Positions 35,433 to 48,175 of a stretch of 64,000 nucleotides of DNA are shown here, piece after piece. Each line of letters begins with the position of its first letter. The first letter of the stretch is position 1. A program made the translations under genes and the position numbers. The notes beneath the pieces are model-generated. The model saw only the letters and a list, made by a program, of their open reading frames with translations. It made no database searches and was not told the origin of the DNA. The DNA comes from Excoecaria cochinchinensis (lineage: Eukaryota; Streptophyta; Magnoliopsida; Malpighiales; Euphorbiaceae): NCBI GenBank assembly GCA_947683425.1, contig CANTUQ010000004.1, positions 32,689,001-32,753,000 of the forward strand. The letters run 5' to 3'.

Positions 35433-36454
35433 TGTTGGGATTTAATGGCTACATGCATCACATACAAGGAAAAAATTTAAAAGTTTTAACCATATTTGAT
35501 TGATCTTGCCATGAAATTACCTAATTCTAACTAAGGGAAACCGAATTTCACTTTAAGGGTTATTGAATAGTTTATTACTTCGCACTGGCTTATCGTAAAT
35601 CATAGTGTCAAAAGTAGAAGACCTCTAATCCCTGGTCCACACCAGAGAGGAGAGGTAGCAGCCAATATTCTTCTATGATTAAAGGAAGAATTCGACTAAG
35701 AAAGAAAGAAGGAAGCAATAAAACTCTAATATCCCAATCCCACTAAACTTATGAATTTATACTATAGGTTAAAAAATAAGTCTAATAAGTTTAAGATTTT
35801 ATAAAAATCTAGAGAATTAATTCAAATTTGTCTCTTAATTATTTAATTAATTTGGGCCTTATTTAAATTCGATCTAGACCCTTTCTGAAAGATCCATGCA
35901 CAGAAGGCTCTATATTGGATTTTTCTGCATAGACTTGGATTTAAACACCCAAATCAATTTCAAATCCACCCAAATTAAATATGAGAGGTCCATAACACTT
36001 ATTGAATATATCTAATTTGACTTGGCCCAAAAATTAAGACATTAAGGCTTCAATGAGTGTTATGCGTAGAAATCACTCCTAGAGGGCTTATACGCATATC
36101 ACTTTTATTTTGGGCCCAAATTTAATTCTCCAAGTAATCCAAAATTATTATATCGATCTATAACACTTATAGTCCATTAATATTTAATTCCAGATCAGAA
36201 TGGACCACTCTAACCCATTTTTCAAGACCATATGCAGACACTTCTTACATGTTTTCTATGAAGTCTCATGATAAGTCTTCTGCTCATATACAATTAATTA
36301 AACCCTTTTAATTAATTATTTCCCTCTTCTTTTCTTAATCCATAAAAATATCAAAAATTATTAATGATGCCATTTTACCATAATACCCTTTTTCTATATG
36401 CAACACCCCCTATAGAAAAACTATACCTTATGAACATATTACTTGTTACTAACA
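35433..36454. repeat. Possible solo LTR of another family interrupting element E
   Basis: The integrase remnant stops at the sequence TGTTGGGATTTAATGG, a copia-like LTR start, and the AT-rich stretch ends in ACTTGTTACTAACA. It has TG..CA ends but no matching 5-bp duplication (CTATG against GTGGG), so the assignment is tentative. No open frame of note. Confidence 0.3.
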
Positions 36455-36460
36455 GTGGGG

Positions 36461-37664
<1,204 letters not shown>

Positions 37665-38958
37665 GACTATAGAAAATTCATTAATGGGTCTAATAATATC
37701 ATTCATAATATTCTGAAATTCAGATGGGGCATTCTTAAGTCAAAAAGGCATTACGTTCCATTCGTAATGGCCAAAAGGGGTGTTGAATCCGGTTTTATAT
37801 CTATCTTCTTCTAAAACCTGAATTTGCCAAAATCCTGATTTCATATCAAATTTTGAAAATATTTGCGCATTATAAAGTCTTTTTAAAAGATCTCTTTTGT
37901 TGGGAATAGGATACCTAATCCATTGTAAAACTTTATTTAGAGGTTTATAATTTATAACTAATCTAGGGACTCCTCTTTCTAATTCTGCTGCATTCATAAC
38001 ATAAAATGCTGAGCAAGACCATGGTGATTTCGAGTCTCTAATTAATCCTTTATTTTTTAACTCTTATATTTCTTTTCTACAAAGTTTTTCTAAGTCTTCT
38101 GACATATGTATTGCTTTTGATTTAGTGGGAATCTTTCTTTCATCAAAATTCTGTTCGTAAGGAAGACTGACAATGACTTTTCCTATTCCAAAAAGCATTT
38201 GGTACAGGAGCACAGACATCTTTTAAAAAAGTATTTTCTATCTCTTTTATTTTTTCTTTTATTTCTTCTTTGTCTAATTGAGCTTTTGTCCTTTTCTCAT
38301 CTATTTCTTGAATTAAATATCTTATATGATTCTGTTTATTTTTTATAAGGTTTATTTCTTGAATATTATTATTTTTTAATTGATTAATATCTCTTGAAAC
38401 CATTGGAAAAACAAATTCAAATAATATTTCCTTTTCTAGGATTTTAGTGATTATTCCATTATTATAAACCTGAAATGGATAAAGCATTGTTAAGAAATGC
38501 GTTACTAAGATTACTCCTGAATTTAAATTCTTGATTAAAATTAATTGAGTTTTATAACAATATCCTTTACTACATATTTTTACTTTAGATAATTTATATT
38601 TAATATATAGTTTGGATCCATTAGCTGAACTTAGTCTTTTTGAGGTTTTTTCATAATATTTAATGGGTACTAAACCTTCCTGAATACAATTTTGATCAGC
38701 TCCACTATCAATTAAAGCTAGTGTAGAAAGATGAAAGTCATCACTTATTACTATATCTAATTTAACATTCCATTTTTGATAATTTACTTTAGATATGCTA
38801 TTAACATAATCGTCCTGATTTTCCGGTTCTTTAATTACTATAGAGGTAGATGCTTGTCCTTTGTCTTTATTATTAAATAGTTTACTTAAACTGTTTTTAA
38901 GATTTTCTTCTTCTAAAAATTGAACTTTTTCTTTTAATATTTTCATTTCTTGTTTTGA
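37665..38958 (-). pseudogene. Endogenous pararetrovirus M2: protease to RT fragment
   Basis: Minus strand: tail of the coat-protein segment, aspartic protease (LIDSGADQNCIQEG), connection region, then RT from its start to just before the catalytic motif (LVINYKPLNKVLQWIRYPIPN, FSKFDMKSGFWQIQV, NVMPF). It is cut by the TA microsatellite at 37665, one codon or so before the expected YIDD. A 2-bp deletion near 38175 and other lesions disrupt the frame. It is about 98% identical by eye to M1 42117-43260. Right junction at 38958 joins the small-ORF end of M1. Family: Caulimoviridae, resembling petuvirus/florendovirus-type polymerases; genus not settled. Confidence 0.85.
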
Positions 38959-39014
38959 ACCGATCGGTCATTCTTAAAATAAGAGGATAAGAGGAGTATT
39001 AAGAAGTATTTAAT

Positions 39015-39251
39015 TCAAGAAAAAAATATCATATATAATATAAGTCTTTTCTTAATATTATAAAACTGACAATCACAGTAACCGTACCTATGTACATTAT
39101 TAGAGTTATCTTCTACCCAGCCTAATAAACTTTTTAATTCTGTTTTCAAATAATTTCTCTGATCAGCTGAAGAAAAATCCATTTGCATAAGATTAGAATT
39201 AAAATTATCAATTATAGAATTTGGGTTTATAATAGTATTATAAAGATTCAT
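39015..39251 (-). CDS. M1 small ORF c (third CDC-motif protein)
   Basis: 78 codons, intact in this copy. Reading order: a helix-like N-terminal segment with IIDNFNSNL, an acidic D-F stretch, LKTELKSLLGW, then YCDCQFYNIKK and a hydrophobic C-terminus. Its ATG overlaps the stop of ORF b as ATGA. It shares the pattern xFIxxL..LD..LK.EL...H..G.CDC....KK with ORFs a and b, so the three look like tandem duplicates. Present in the P copies as well. I recognise no known domain; the Cys-x-Cys with nearby His might bind metal, which is inference. Confidence 0.65.
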   Translation of the reverse strand: MNLYNTIINPNSIIDNFNSNLMQMDFSSADQRNYLKTELKSLLGWVEDNSNNVHRYGYCDCQFYNIKKRLILYMIFFS

Positions 39252-39553
39252 GTTTTTATATCTACGAATTCAATTATGTTTTTTACAATTCTTGTTTTAA
39301 TTTTGAATTCTTTGCAATCGCAGCAATCTGTTTCATGTAATATTTTTCTTTCTTCCTCTATAAATTTTAAATGTTTTTCAAGTTCTGATTTTAAATATAA
39401 CATTGCATTTTTATTATCTAAACTAACCATTCCTAATGAATCTATAAATTGATCTATATAGTTTTCATATGCAGGTGCATTTGGTGATGAAGATGAGTCT
39501 GATGAAGAAGATGAATCTGAAAGCATATTAATATCTTCTATTGGTAAAGCCAT
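39248..39553 (-). CDS. M1 small ORF b (second CDC-motif protein)
   Basis: 101 codons, intact. A serine-rich N-terminus (SSSSSDSSSS region) precedes the shared module: YIDQFIDSLGMVSLD, LKSELEKHLKFI, HETDCCDCKEFKIK. Start lies 9 bp after the stop of ORF a, and the end overlaps ORF c by ATGA, so the three are arranged for coupled translation. The serine-rich leader is what distinguishes b from a and c. Function unknown. Confidence 0.65.
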   Translation of the reverse strand: MALPIEDINMLSDSSSSSDSSSSPNAPAYENYIDQFIDSLGMVSLDNKNAMLYLKSELEKHLKFIEEERKILHETDCCDCKEFKIKTRIVKNIIEFVDIKT

Positions 39554-39562
39554 AAAAAAAAT

Positions 39563-39784
39563 TTAAGATATATTATGCAGAAATGATAAAAGAAGTTCAA
39601 TTAAATTTAATTTTTGAATAAAATCCTGACAATCGTAAAAACCATCTAAATGTAATTCATTATGCTGATGAGTTAAAACAGTTCTTAAACTTAATAGTTC
39701 TTGCCTGAGCAAAGCCCTTTCTTCATTTTCTGAAAAATCTAATGAAAATAAAGCGTCAATAAAATGATTTACAAAATAACTCAT
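39563..39784 (-). CDS. M1 small ORF a (first CDC-motif protein)
   Basis: 73 codons starting MSYFVNHFIDAL; the ATG at 39784 lies 5 bp after the stop of the preceding ORF. Module residues: FSLDFSENEERALLRQELLSL, then HLDGFYDCQDF where the P copy has FCECHDF, so the first Cys of the pair is lost here (Tyr). Hydrophobic C-terminal helix. It is the shortest of the three paralogues, with nothing outside the shared module. Confidence 0.62.
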   Translation of the reverse strand: MSYFVNHFIDALFSLDFSENEERALLRQELLSLRTVLTHQHNELHLDGFYDCQDFIQKLNLIELLLSFLHNIS

Positions 39785-39789
39785 AATAT

Positions 39790-40095
39790 TCAAAATATAC
39801 CTGATGTATTATATTCTGTTGAAATATTACAAGATGAAGACGAGGCTGGAATACATGAACAGTTTCTGGTAAATACTAGTTGTAGATCTAATGATTTGTT
39901 ACAATGGGAAGTGGATATTATTAAGGGTTTTTCTTTATTCTCTCTAATTTTTCTTTGTAAAGAAAAGGCTTTGTCCTCCCTTGGAGTAATGTTCTGATTA
40001 TATATCCTTCTGAAGATTATTCGAGAATCCTGAATTATTTTAATCTGATGAGTTGTCTTCTGTTGGTAAGGTTTGCTGAAGATTTTGTCGGCCAT
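39790..40095 (-). CDS. M1 small ORF with Cys-rich tail (MADK ORF)
   Basis: 101 codons from MADK to YNTSGIF. The C-terminal half is well matched in the P3 copy: KIRE..K.PL.ISTSHCNK.LDLQL, then Cys-Ser-Cys and a SSCN stretch. The N-terminal half is shorter than in P3 (about 130 codons there), so one copy carries an indel. The following ORF a starts 5 bp downstream. No known domain recognised; the four to five Cys residues and one His could form a metal site (inference). Confidence 0.55.
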   Translation of the reverse strand: MADKIFSKPYQQKTTHQIKIIQDSRIIFRRIYNQNITPREDKAFSLQRKIRENKEKPLIISTSHCNKSLDLQLVFTRNCSCIPASSSSCNISTEYNTSGIF

Positions 40096-40336
40096 CTAAT
40101 CTTTCTTTTGATAGTGCGCCTTAGAGTGATGAGTCAGTTAGATGCTTGTGAATAATGGAGATAGTGCATCTTTTGAAGATTCATGCTTTTGTCAGCCACA
40201 AGAAAAGTGATAATGTGTTATGAGTAGTCTCCGAAGCATTATTGGAGAATATTTACTGTTTAGTACCTGCAAAAAAGGGTTAGTAAAATTTTTTATTATC
40301 CTCTTTCTTTTTTCTTTTTTTTTCTTTTCTTTTTTT
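40096..40336 (-). other. Intergenic stretch between the proline-rich ORF and the MADK ORF in M1
   Basis: About 240 bp, with a pyrimidine/purine-rich run (TTTTCTTTT type, 40306-40338). The equivalent gap in P3 is 51533-51649. No gene seen. Confidence 0.4.
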
Positions 40337-41577
40337 TTATAAAATTATATCATCAGACGGATCTTGAGAATCGATAAAGTGTCGTGGTGCTGGGGCCACT
40401 TCCTCTGTAGAGGAATTTCCTTTTTCTGAAGTCGCCTGACTGAGGATGGCAGCTACTTCTTGTTCTGACGTGGCAGATGATAAGAAACTGATAAGATGAT
40501 GCTCGTTAGCTGTAAACTCTGGGCTAGATTCTGATTGGATTTGTCCTTTATTCTGAAGATGTGGACTCTGATAAGAAAATTTGTCGTTATCAAATTTTTC
40601 TCTAACTGCTTCTGGATTAGCTCTACTTTCTTGAAAAGAGTCCCACCATTTTACACGATATTCTCTGTAGAGGATGGGAATGGCTGAATCTGATGAGACG
40701 TGATCATTCCAAGTAATTATCCATTGCAAAATTGAAGTAAAGAGTCGTTTAACTTAGTCTGATGCCATTCTTTATATTTTCCAAAACCCTGAAGAACTTG
40801 AGGAGGAAATATAGCTTCAATTGGTCCCATAAAATCAAACTGTCTAAGGAACCAATTAGGGTAGAATCCTGAGAACTTGTGAGAAAAATAAAAGAACCAG
40901 GAATGATTATAATTTCTGAGGTAGAATGCTTTAAACCAAGCTTCCTGATAGTCACAATAGCTGTAATGTCTTCTTGCGGAGTATCTTGTTAATACCTTGT
41001 TGGTATAAGGCTTCAAACCCCATTCTGCTAAGGTCATGATTCTGAAGATTTTTACTTTGCTATAATTTATCTTGGAAGAGTCCTAATTATAATTGTGTTC
41101 AATGACAACTGAATCTGTATCTATTAGGATCATTTCATAAAACTCTCTGGTTTTATCTGGGCATTCTTCTAGAAAATGAAAACCTTTTGAAAATATAAAT
41201 TCAATTAATTTATAAAAACTTTGATTTTCTACTAAGCTTTGTTCTTCTGGTTCCAAAACATTGATAAATTTTCTGTGAGGGTTCAAAATATAAACTGATG
41301 AAGATTTTTTGGGAAATGAAGAAGATGAGGCAAAGGTTGGGGTAGAAACTATAGTAGAAAAGGTTGGAGGCCTAAAGGTAGATGGGATACCTGCAAGATT
41401 AGGTCTAACTAATGCTGAAGAAACTGGTGGAGGAAACCAAGGGGTGTTTGGTCTAGGTCTAGGAGATAAAGGTACAAATCTGTTAGGAGAAACTGGAATC
41501 ATCTGATTAGTATTAACAGTCTGATTATTATTCTAATTTGAAATATTCGCTTTACTAAGCACTTTCTTATTATTCAT
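40337..41577 (-). pseudogene. M1 proline-rich unknown ORF downstream of RNase H
   Basis: The ATG (41577-41575) overlaps the RNase H stop as ATGA, as in P3. The N-terminal quarter is proline/serine-rich (SPRPRPNTPWFPP). The conserved core follows: PHRKFINVLEPEEQSL, KGFHFLEECPDKTREFYEMI, IMTLAEWGLKPY, YSYCDYQEAWFKAF, HSWFFYFSHKF, GFYPNWFLRQFDFMGPI, and a WW-type segment EYRVKWWDSFQE. The tail is acidic. Lesions: stops near 41535 and 41083, and a small deletion near 40725 causing a frameshift. Proteins of this type are common in plant genome annotation as unnamed viral-like ORFs; I believe they accompany caulimovirid polymerases, but their function is unknown to me. Confidence 0.7.
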
Positions 41578-44500
41578 TTTCGCTGTAAAAACTCACGAGA
41601 AAGGAAATCAGGTAAACAATTATTTTGTCCTTTTATAAATTCTATATCAAAATCAAAATTGCTAAGAAGGGCTTGCCATCTGGCAAAAATCTGTTTAGAA
41701 ATTAAATTTTTAATATCTTTTTCTAAATTATTTTTTGCTGAAAGACAATCTATTCTAAGCAAAAATATTTTCATGTATAAATCATCTTCAAACTTTATGA
41801 TGCATGAAACAATGCTTAATATTTCTTTTTTAATAATAGAATAATTTCTTTAAGTATTATTCCAACTACCTGAATAATATCGTGCTAGTTCTTCCTTATT
41901 ATTCCTTTTTTGCTTAAGTATTCCTCCAAAACCTATATCACTTGCATCTGTTTCTACAATTAGAAAGGCTTCTGGATGTGGGATACTAAGACATGGGAGG
42001 TTTTTTACTTTTGTTTTTATCATTCTAACTATTTTAGTATGTGTTTCTGTCCATGGTTCGGGATTTTTCTTTAATCTATTATAAAGAGGTTGACATAATT
42101 TTCCTAAATCTTGATTTCCTATCTTCTTCTAAAACCTGAATTTGCCAAAATCTTGATTTCATATCAAATTTTGAAAATATTTGTGCATTATAAAGTCTTT
42201 TTAAAAGATCTCTTTTGTTGGGAATAGGATACCTAATCCATTGTAAAACTTTATTTAGAGGTTTATAATTTATAACTAATCTAGGGACTCCTCTTTCTAA
42301 TTCTGCTGCATTCATAACATAAAATGCTGAGCAAGACCATGGTGATTTCGAGTCTCTAATTAATTCTTTATTTTTTAACTCTTGTATTTCTTTTCTACAA
42401 AGTTTTTCTAAGTCTTCTGACATATGTATTGCTTTTGATTTAGTGGGAATCTTTCTTTCATCAAAATTCTGTTTGTAAGGAAGACTGACAATACGACTTT
42501 TCCTATTCCAAAAAGCATTTGGTACAGGAGCACAGACATCTTTTAAAAAGTATTTTCTATCTCTTTTATTTTTTCTTTTATTTCTTCTTTGTCTAATTGA
42601 GCTTTTGTCCTTTTCTCATCTATTTCTTGAATTAAATATCTTATATGATTCTGTTTATTTTTTATAAGGTTTATTTCCTGAATATTATTATTTTTTAATT
42701 GATTAATATCTCTTGAAATCATTGGAAAAACAAATTCAAATAATATTTCCTTTTTTAGGATTTTGGTGATTTTTCCATTATTATAAACCTGAAATGGATA
42801 AAGCATTGTTAAGAAAGGCGTTCCTAAAATTACTCCTGAATTTAAATTCTTGATTAAAATTAATTGAGTTTTATAACAATATCCTTTATTATATATTTTT
42901 ACTTTAGATAATTTATATTTGATATATAGCTTGGATCCATTAGCTGAACTTAGTCTTTCTGAGGTTTTTTCATAATATTTAGTGGGTATTAAACCTTCCT
43001 GAATACAATTTTGATCAGCTCCACTATCAATTAAAGCTAGTGTAGAAAGATGAAAGTCATCACTTATTACTATATCTAATTTAACATACCATTTTTGATA
43101 ATTTACTTTGGATGTGCTATTAACATAATCGTCCTGATTTTCGGGTTCTTTAATTACTAAAGAGGTAGATGCTTGTCCTTTGTCTTTATTATTAAATAGT
43201 TTACTTAAACTGTTTTTAAGATTTTCTTCTTCTAAAAATTGAACTTTTTTCTTTTAATATTTTCATTTCTTGTTTTAAACCTTTAACTTCTTCCTGAAGA
43301 TCTTGAATAGAAGATTCTTTATTAGTTTTAAATCTTTGACAAATCTCAAGAAAATTATATGGCCTATAATCTTTTTGCTCCCTTTGACTGACTAGGTCTT
43401 TTAATCTAAGCAAATAATCCTTTTTAACTTTTGGATCATTAATTTTATCTATTATATCTAATAAAAATTCTTGTTCATTACTAAGCATATTTAAGTGGTT
43501 ACACTGGCAAGTTCCTATGCATTTTTCTAATTCGGTTTCGCTACTAGAATAACTTTCTTCAATTATTATATTTAAATCATTTTTTGAATAATCTAAAATA
43601 TTTCCTTCTATTTCAGAGGAAGAGTCGTTTATTACTAGTTTCAGAATTTTCTCTTTTAATTCTTCTGAAGCATCTAAACTATTAACCTTTTTCTTCATTT
43701 TACAATTTTTTGAATAGTGTCCTGGTCTGCCACATTTATAGCAAATTATTATATCTTTCTTATTGGGCCGTTTATTGTAAGATTTTTTTCTTAGGATAAG
43801 TTCTACTTTTATTGAGCCTTTCTGGTTCTATATTGGGCCTGAAAGTTCTTCTCTTAGGATTATATCTACGTTTTATTTTATTCGTTCTTTTAATCCTGGA
43901 TGATGGTGCACTAATTCTTTCATACCCATAATGTTGACAAAAATCTCCTAATTCATTTTTTCCCTTAAGATTTTCTCTTTTTGATTTCGCTTTTAATTTC
44001 ATATATGAACATATAGCTAATCCTTCTTTGTTAATATAATTTATAATTTGTCCATAAGTTAAATCTTTATAAGGAATTATATCTCAAAAATCTATTCTTA
44101 ACTTACTTCTAACCCTTTCAGCAAATAACTTAGGTAAACCGGCTATAAATCTTTCTTTCCAATAAGCATTACTACAATCTGATCTAGTCATAACTTTAGT
44201 TAAAAACATATCCTTATACCATCTAAAATCTTGTAATTTTAGACAAGTAAGATTTTGCAATATTTCTAAATTTCTATCCTGAAACTGACTTGGGTCTCCT
44301 ATGAAACATTTCATAATAGAAAAAATCAAAGTATTAGCACTATCATCTATGGTTGTTTCCGTTTCCATTTCATTTTCTCTTTTTACTATAGTTTTTGTAG
44401 CCTTTAAAATAGCTTGTTGTTGATCATGGGTTACGTAGTAATCCCACCAACCTTTAAGTTATCCTATAAATCCTGCAATTAAGGCTTGAGTTACCTGACT

Positions 44501-45511
44501 TTCCCTATTTCCTACAGTTCTATAGGGACTAGCTGTCATAGTCATTTCTTGCAAAATATTTAATATTCTTTATTCTAATTATCCATCTATATTCCATTCG
44601 TAAACTAAATTTCCATCATAGTTTGCATGATAATCTCTTCCTTCAAATTGAGTATCTGGTGGAGTAGGCCTAGCATAATAATTTCTAGTAGTAGGTAATG
44701 GTGTATCCCTTCTTAACTTATTTATTTCTAAAGGGCTTAAAGGTAAATTAAATTGGGTTTCTATTTCGGCCAAAGACTCTATTTATGAATTAGAATCCTG
44801 ATCTTGGTTTATTACAGCTACTTGCTTATCTTTTTGTTTATTATCTTTAACTATTTTTGAATTAATATTTATATTTCCTAATCTTTCTTCTATTTTTCTT
44901 AATATGGTTTCTTCTTTATTTAGGATAACAGTAGGTTCGGTAAACATAAATGGTTTGAATAATGGTTTTTCTTCTATAATAAGAGGCTTTGGGGTGATAA
45001 TTTCGGTTGGATGAGGCCTTTCTATTATAGTTTCTATCCTGTTTAGTTGACTACCCATTGTTTTTAAAGTTTGATTAGTAAAGTTGTTCTGAAGAATTAT
45101 ATATTGAATTCTTTTGTCTCAAGAATCTTCATCTTTTAATTCTATGAAGGGTATGCCTACGTAATCCTGATCATTTTTTCTAAATACAATATCATCTAAT
45201 GGAGGTATAGAAATAATTCTTTCATTATTAGCTAAATTCCAAAGTTTTCCTACTTTATTTAACATTCTTAAGTCCTTGTTAAACGGATAATTAATATTAT
45301 TATGATAACAATAATTTTCAAACCATAAAAATAAGGGAATATGAACCTTTTGTTTTTCCATATCTTCGTACCATGATTTTCTAAAATTTTCTAATTCAAT
45401 TTGAGAAAAATTATTAAAATTCCATTCTCTCTTTTCTTTATTATAATCTGCTTTTAAATCAGCTCTAAGAAATTCTTTGTTAATTTCAAAGACCATTTTT
45501 TCTTTTGTCAT
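41574..45511 (-). pseudogene. M1 coat protein-protease-RT-RNase H polyprotein
   Basis: The ATG at 45511 follows the movement-protein stop directly (TAA then ATG). Order on the minus strand: N-terminal segment (KVHIPLFLWFENYC), variable hinge, capsid core (LQDFRWYKDMFLTKVMTRSDC), basic stretch, zinc knuckle CYKCGRPGHYSKNC (about 43700-43745), coiled-coil-like charged segment, protease (LIDSGADQNC near 43010), RT start, then RNase H (TDASDIGFGGILKQ near 41940; FIKGQNNCLPDFLSREF at the end). In-frame stops at 45119, 44783, 44579, about 44570, about 44460 and 44084; frameshifts near 43770, 43216 and 42540. About 450 bp of RT, including the catalytic palm, is deleted at about 42117. Non-functional. 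Confidence 0.85.
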
Positions 45512-46564
45512 TTAGAAATTTTTTATTTGAGATCTAGTTGGACTGACTGTAGATTCATTTTCTTCTTTGTAAATAGGCCTAGGAATATTTCCCCTAAAAT
45601 CTATTCCTCTGATATCAAGATTTCTTGCTGAAGAAGCACATCTTAAAGTACTAGCTGAAGTAGAGGGTCTATTATTAGAATATACTGAGTGTCTTCCTGT
45701 TTGAGGAGTATTTGAAAAATCTATAACTACAGATCCATCAATATGTTCTATTATTCTAGAGACTTGATTATCTATATCTATTAATCTAGGCTCACTAATT
45801 TCCTGAAGATTCCACCTAGTCGATCTAGTGATTTCATCCCATTTTAATCTTTTAGGTATCTGAATATTAGAATGTGCCCTATTTCCTTCAAATATGATAG
45901 TTTCATTTCTGGTTAAGGTATTTACCGATCTTGGATTTATTGAAGTGGTCATTACCTTATAATATATTCTATAAATTATTGCTACAGCTTTAACCTCTTC
46001 TTTAACATTCAAATTTTTTATTTTTACTGTTAAGGTTAAAGTATCCATTAAATGTCTGTCATACAAACTTAAAGTAAATCTTGGGTAACAATTAAAATAA
46101 ACTGGTCCATTAGCTAAATTAGTTTCTACCATAGCAAGCAAAGAGTTTGAAAAATCTAAATGTCTGGCATCTCTTAAGCACATTAGAATAGGGACATCTA
46201 ATCCTAATCTGAATAAAGGTTTAATGGCTATCTGAACAGCTCCTTTATGCAGAAATTTATATTTATTTCACCTATGATTATTAATTGCTTCTCCTGAAAA
46301 TAATTGAATATTAGCATGTTCCTGATTAATAGGTAAAGTTTGTTCAGTGGTTTTAATGGAATAACTAAACATAAAATCAAAAGTTCCTATTGAATATATA
46401 GTTTTAATAATCTGTTTTGGAATAGTCCAATTATGTAAATCTTGCTCTACTATATCTATATTAAGTTCTAAAGAATTCATATCTAAAGAATTCCCTAAAT
46501 CCTGGTACGAATTAGAACTAGATCCTGGTTCTTTTTTAGAGAGAATTTTAGATAACCTATTCAT
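45512..46564 (-). pseudogene. M1 movement protein (30K superfamily), one nonsense codon
   Basis: 350 codons, ATG at 46564, in frame to 45512 apart from a single TGA at 46268-46270 where P3 has Arg. Conserved parts: HNWTIPKQIIKTIYSIGTFD, then KGAVQIAIKPLFRLGLDVP, LRDARHLDFSNSLLAMVETN and NGPVYFNCYPRFTLSLYDRH. The strand-rich central domain with the D motif is typical of caulimovirid movement proteins, which form tubules or widen plasmodesmata for cell-to-cell spread. The C-terminal region is low-complexity. It is the best preserved gene of this copy. Annotation by motif and by its place between leader and coat protein. Confidence 0.83.
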
Positions 46565-46740
46565 AATAACTTATCTTAATTAAATTTGCTTAAAAATAAT
46601 TAACAGTAAAGATTGAACCTGAGGGTATTCACGGGACCACCCAGCTGCGGGACCACCTTATGCCTCTCTTGGGCTACTGGCTGACCAACGCATGCCTTCA
46701 GGACTGACCAACATTTCCTACTCTCATGAACTATCTGTTC
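46565..46740 (-). promoter_or_regulatory. M1 leader region upstream of the movement protein
   Basis: GC-rich stretch in an AT-rich genome. Minus sense it contains GTTGGTCAG twice and GGTGGTCCCG twice (46632-46641 and 46648-46657). It matches P3 52945-53103 at about 92% by eye, higher than the neighbouring coding regions. It is cut by the TA microsatellite at about 46740. Confidence 0.6.
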
Positions 46741-46744
46741 TATA

Positions 46745-47341
<597 letters not shown>

Positions 47342-47382
<41 letters not shown>
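47342..47382. repeat. TA microsatellite at the left edge of copy P1
   Basis: About 40 bp of TA directly followed by viral coding sequence (CGAGAAAGG) inside small ORF a. Confidence 0.9.
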
Positions 47383-47385
<3 letters not shown>

Positions 47386-48175
47386 GAAAGGACTTTACTC
47401 AGGCAAGAACTTTTAAGTTTAAGAGAAGTTTTAAATCAACAACATAATGAATTACATTTAGATGGATTTTGCGATTGTTAGGATTTTACTTTTAAACAAA
47501 TTTTAATTAATATTCTTTTATCATTTCTGCAACGTATTTCTTAAAAAATTATTTTAAAATGTCTTCAAAAGAAGTAAGCATGCATTCTGAATCCTTAGCA
47601 TCACATATACCTGTATCTTCACCATCAATAGCACCTGTTTATGAGAGTTATATCGATCATTTTATAGATTCTTTAGGAATGGTAGACTTAGAAAGTAGAG
47701 AAGTGATGTTATATCTCAAGGGAGAACTCGAAAGTCATTTAAGATTTATGAAAAATAAAACAGATATATTGCATGATCAGGATTGTTGTGATTGTAAAAG
47801 CTATGATATTAAAAAGAGATTTATAAAAAACATGGTAGATTTTTTTAAATTTCAATACATGAATAATTGTATTAATATAATTGATAATTTTATATCTAAT
47901 ATATTCCAGATAGATTTATCTTTAGCAGAACAAAGGTTTTATTTAAAATCAGAATTACAAAAGTTGTTAGGATGGATAGAAGATGATTTAATAAATATTC
48001 ATTATCAAGGATTTTGTGATTGCAAATCTTATAATATTAAGAAAAAATTTATATTAAATATGTTATATTTTCTTGAATTTAACTATTTATAAAAATTATG
48101 TCCGATCCTGTTCGTTTTGGTATCAGATCCTGGGGGGAGAGGAGACAGTTTTATTTATACTATTCAAACTGGTTA
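47383..48175 (+). pseudogene. Pararetrovirus fragment P1: small ORFs a, b, c and primer site
   Basis: Starts inside ORF a (its first 20 or so codons missing, and a stop in place of the residue after Cys-Asp-Cys). ORFs b and c (47559-48092) are fused into one 177-codon frame by an extra T in a T-run that destroys the normal b stop overlapping the c start. Module residues DHFIDSLGMVDLE..CCDCKSYDIKK and DNFISNIFQIDL..FCDCKSYNIKK are side by side and make the paralogy plain. Then come the primer site (48118-48130) and 45 bp of leader, ending where an inverted fragment starts. Confidence 0.75.
48118..48130 (+). promoter_or_regulatory. Primer-binding site in P1 (tRNA-Met)
   Basis: TGGTATCAGATCC, one mismatch to the Caulimoviridae tRNA-Met site TGGTATCAGAGCC, between small ORF c and the leader. 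The matching site in P3 is 52840-52852. Confidence 0.8.

Larger units (their letters stand above)
38959..46740 (-). mobile_element. Endogenous pararetrovirus copy M1 (nearly full gene set)
   Basis: A Caulimoviridae-type genome copy on the minus strand, from the leader (46740) through movement protein, coat-protease-RT-RNase H, and five further ORFs (ending 39015). It lacks the primer-binding site region and has an RT deletion at about 42117. Its 5' end joins a TA microsatellite; its 3' end joins copy M2. Multiple stops make it inactive. Confidence 0.88.
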
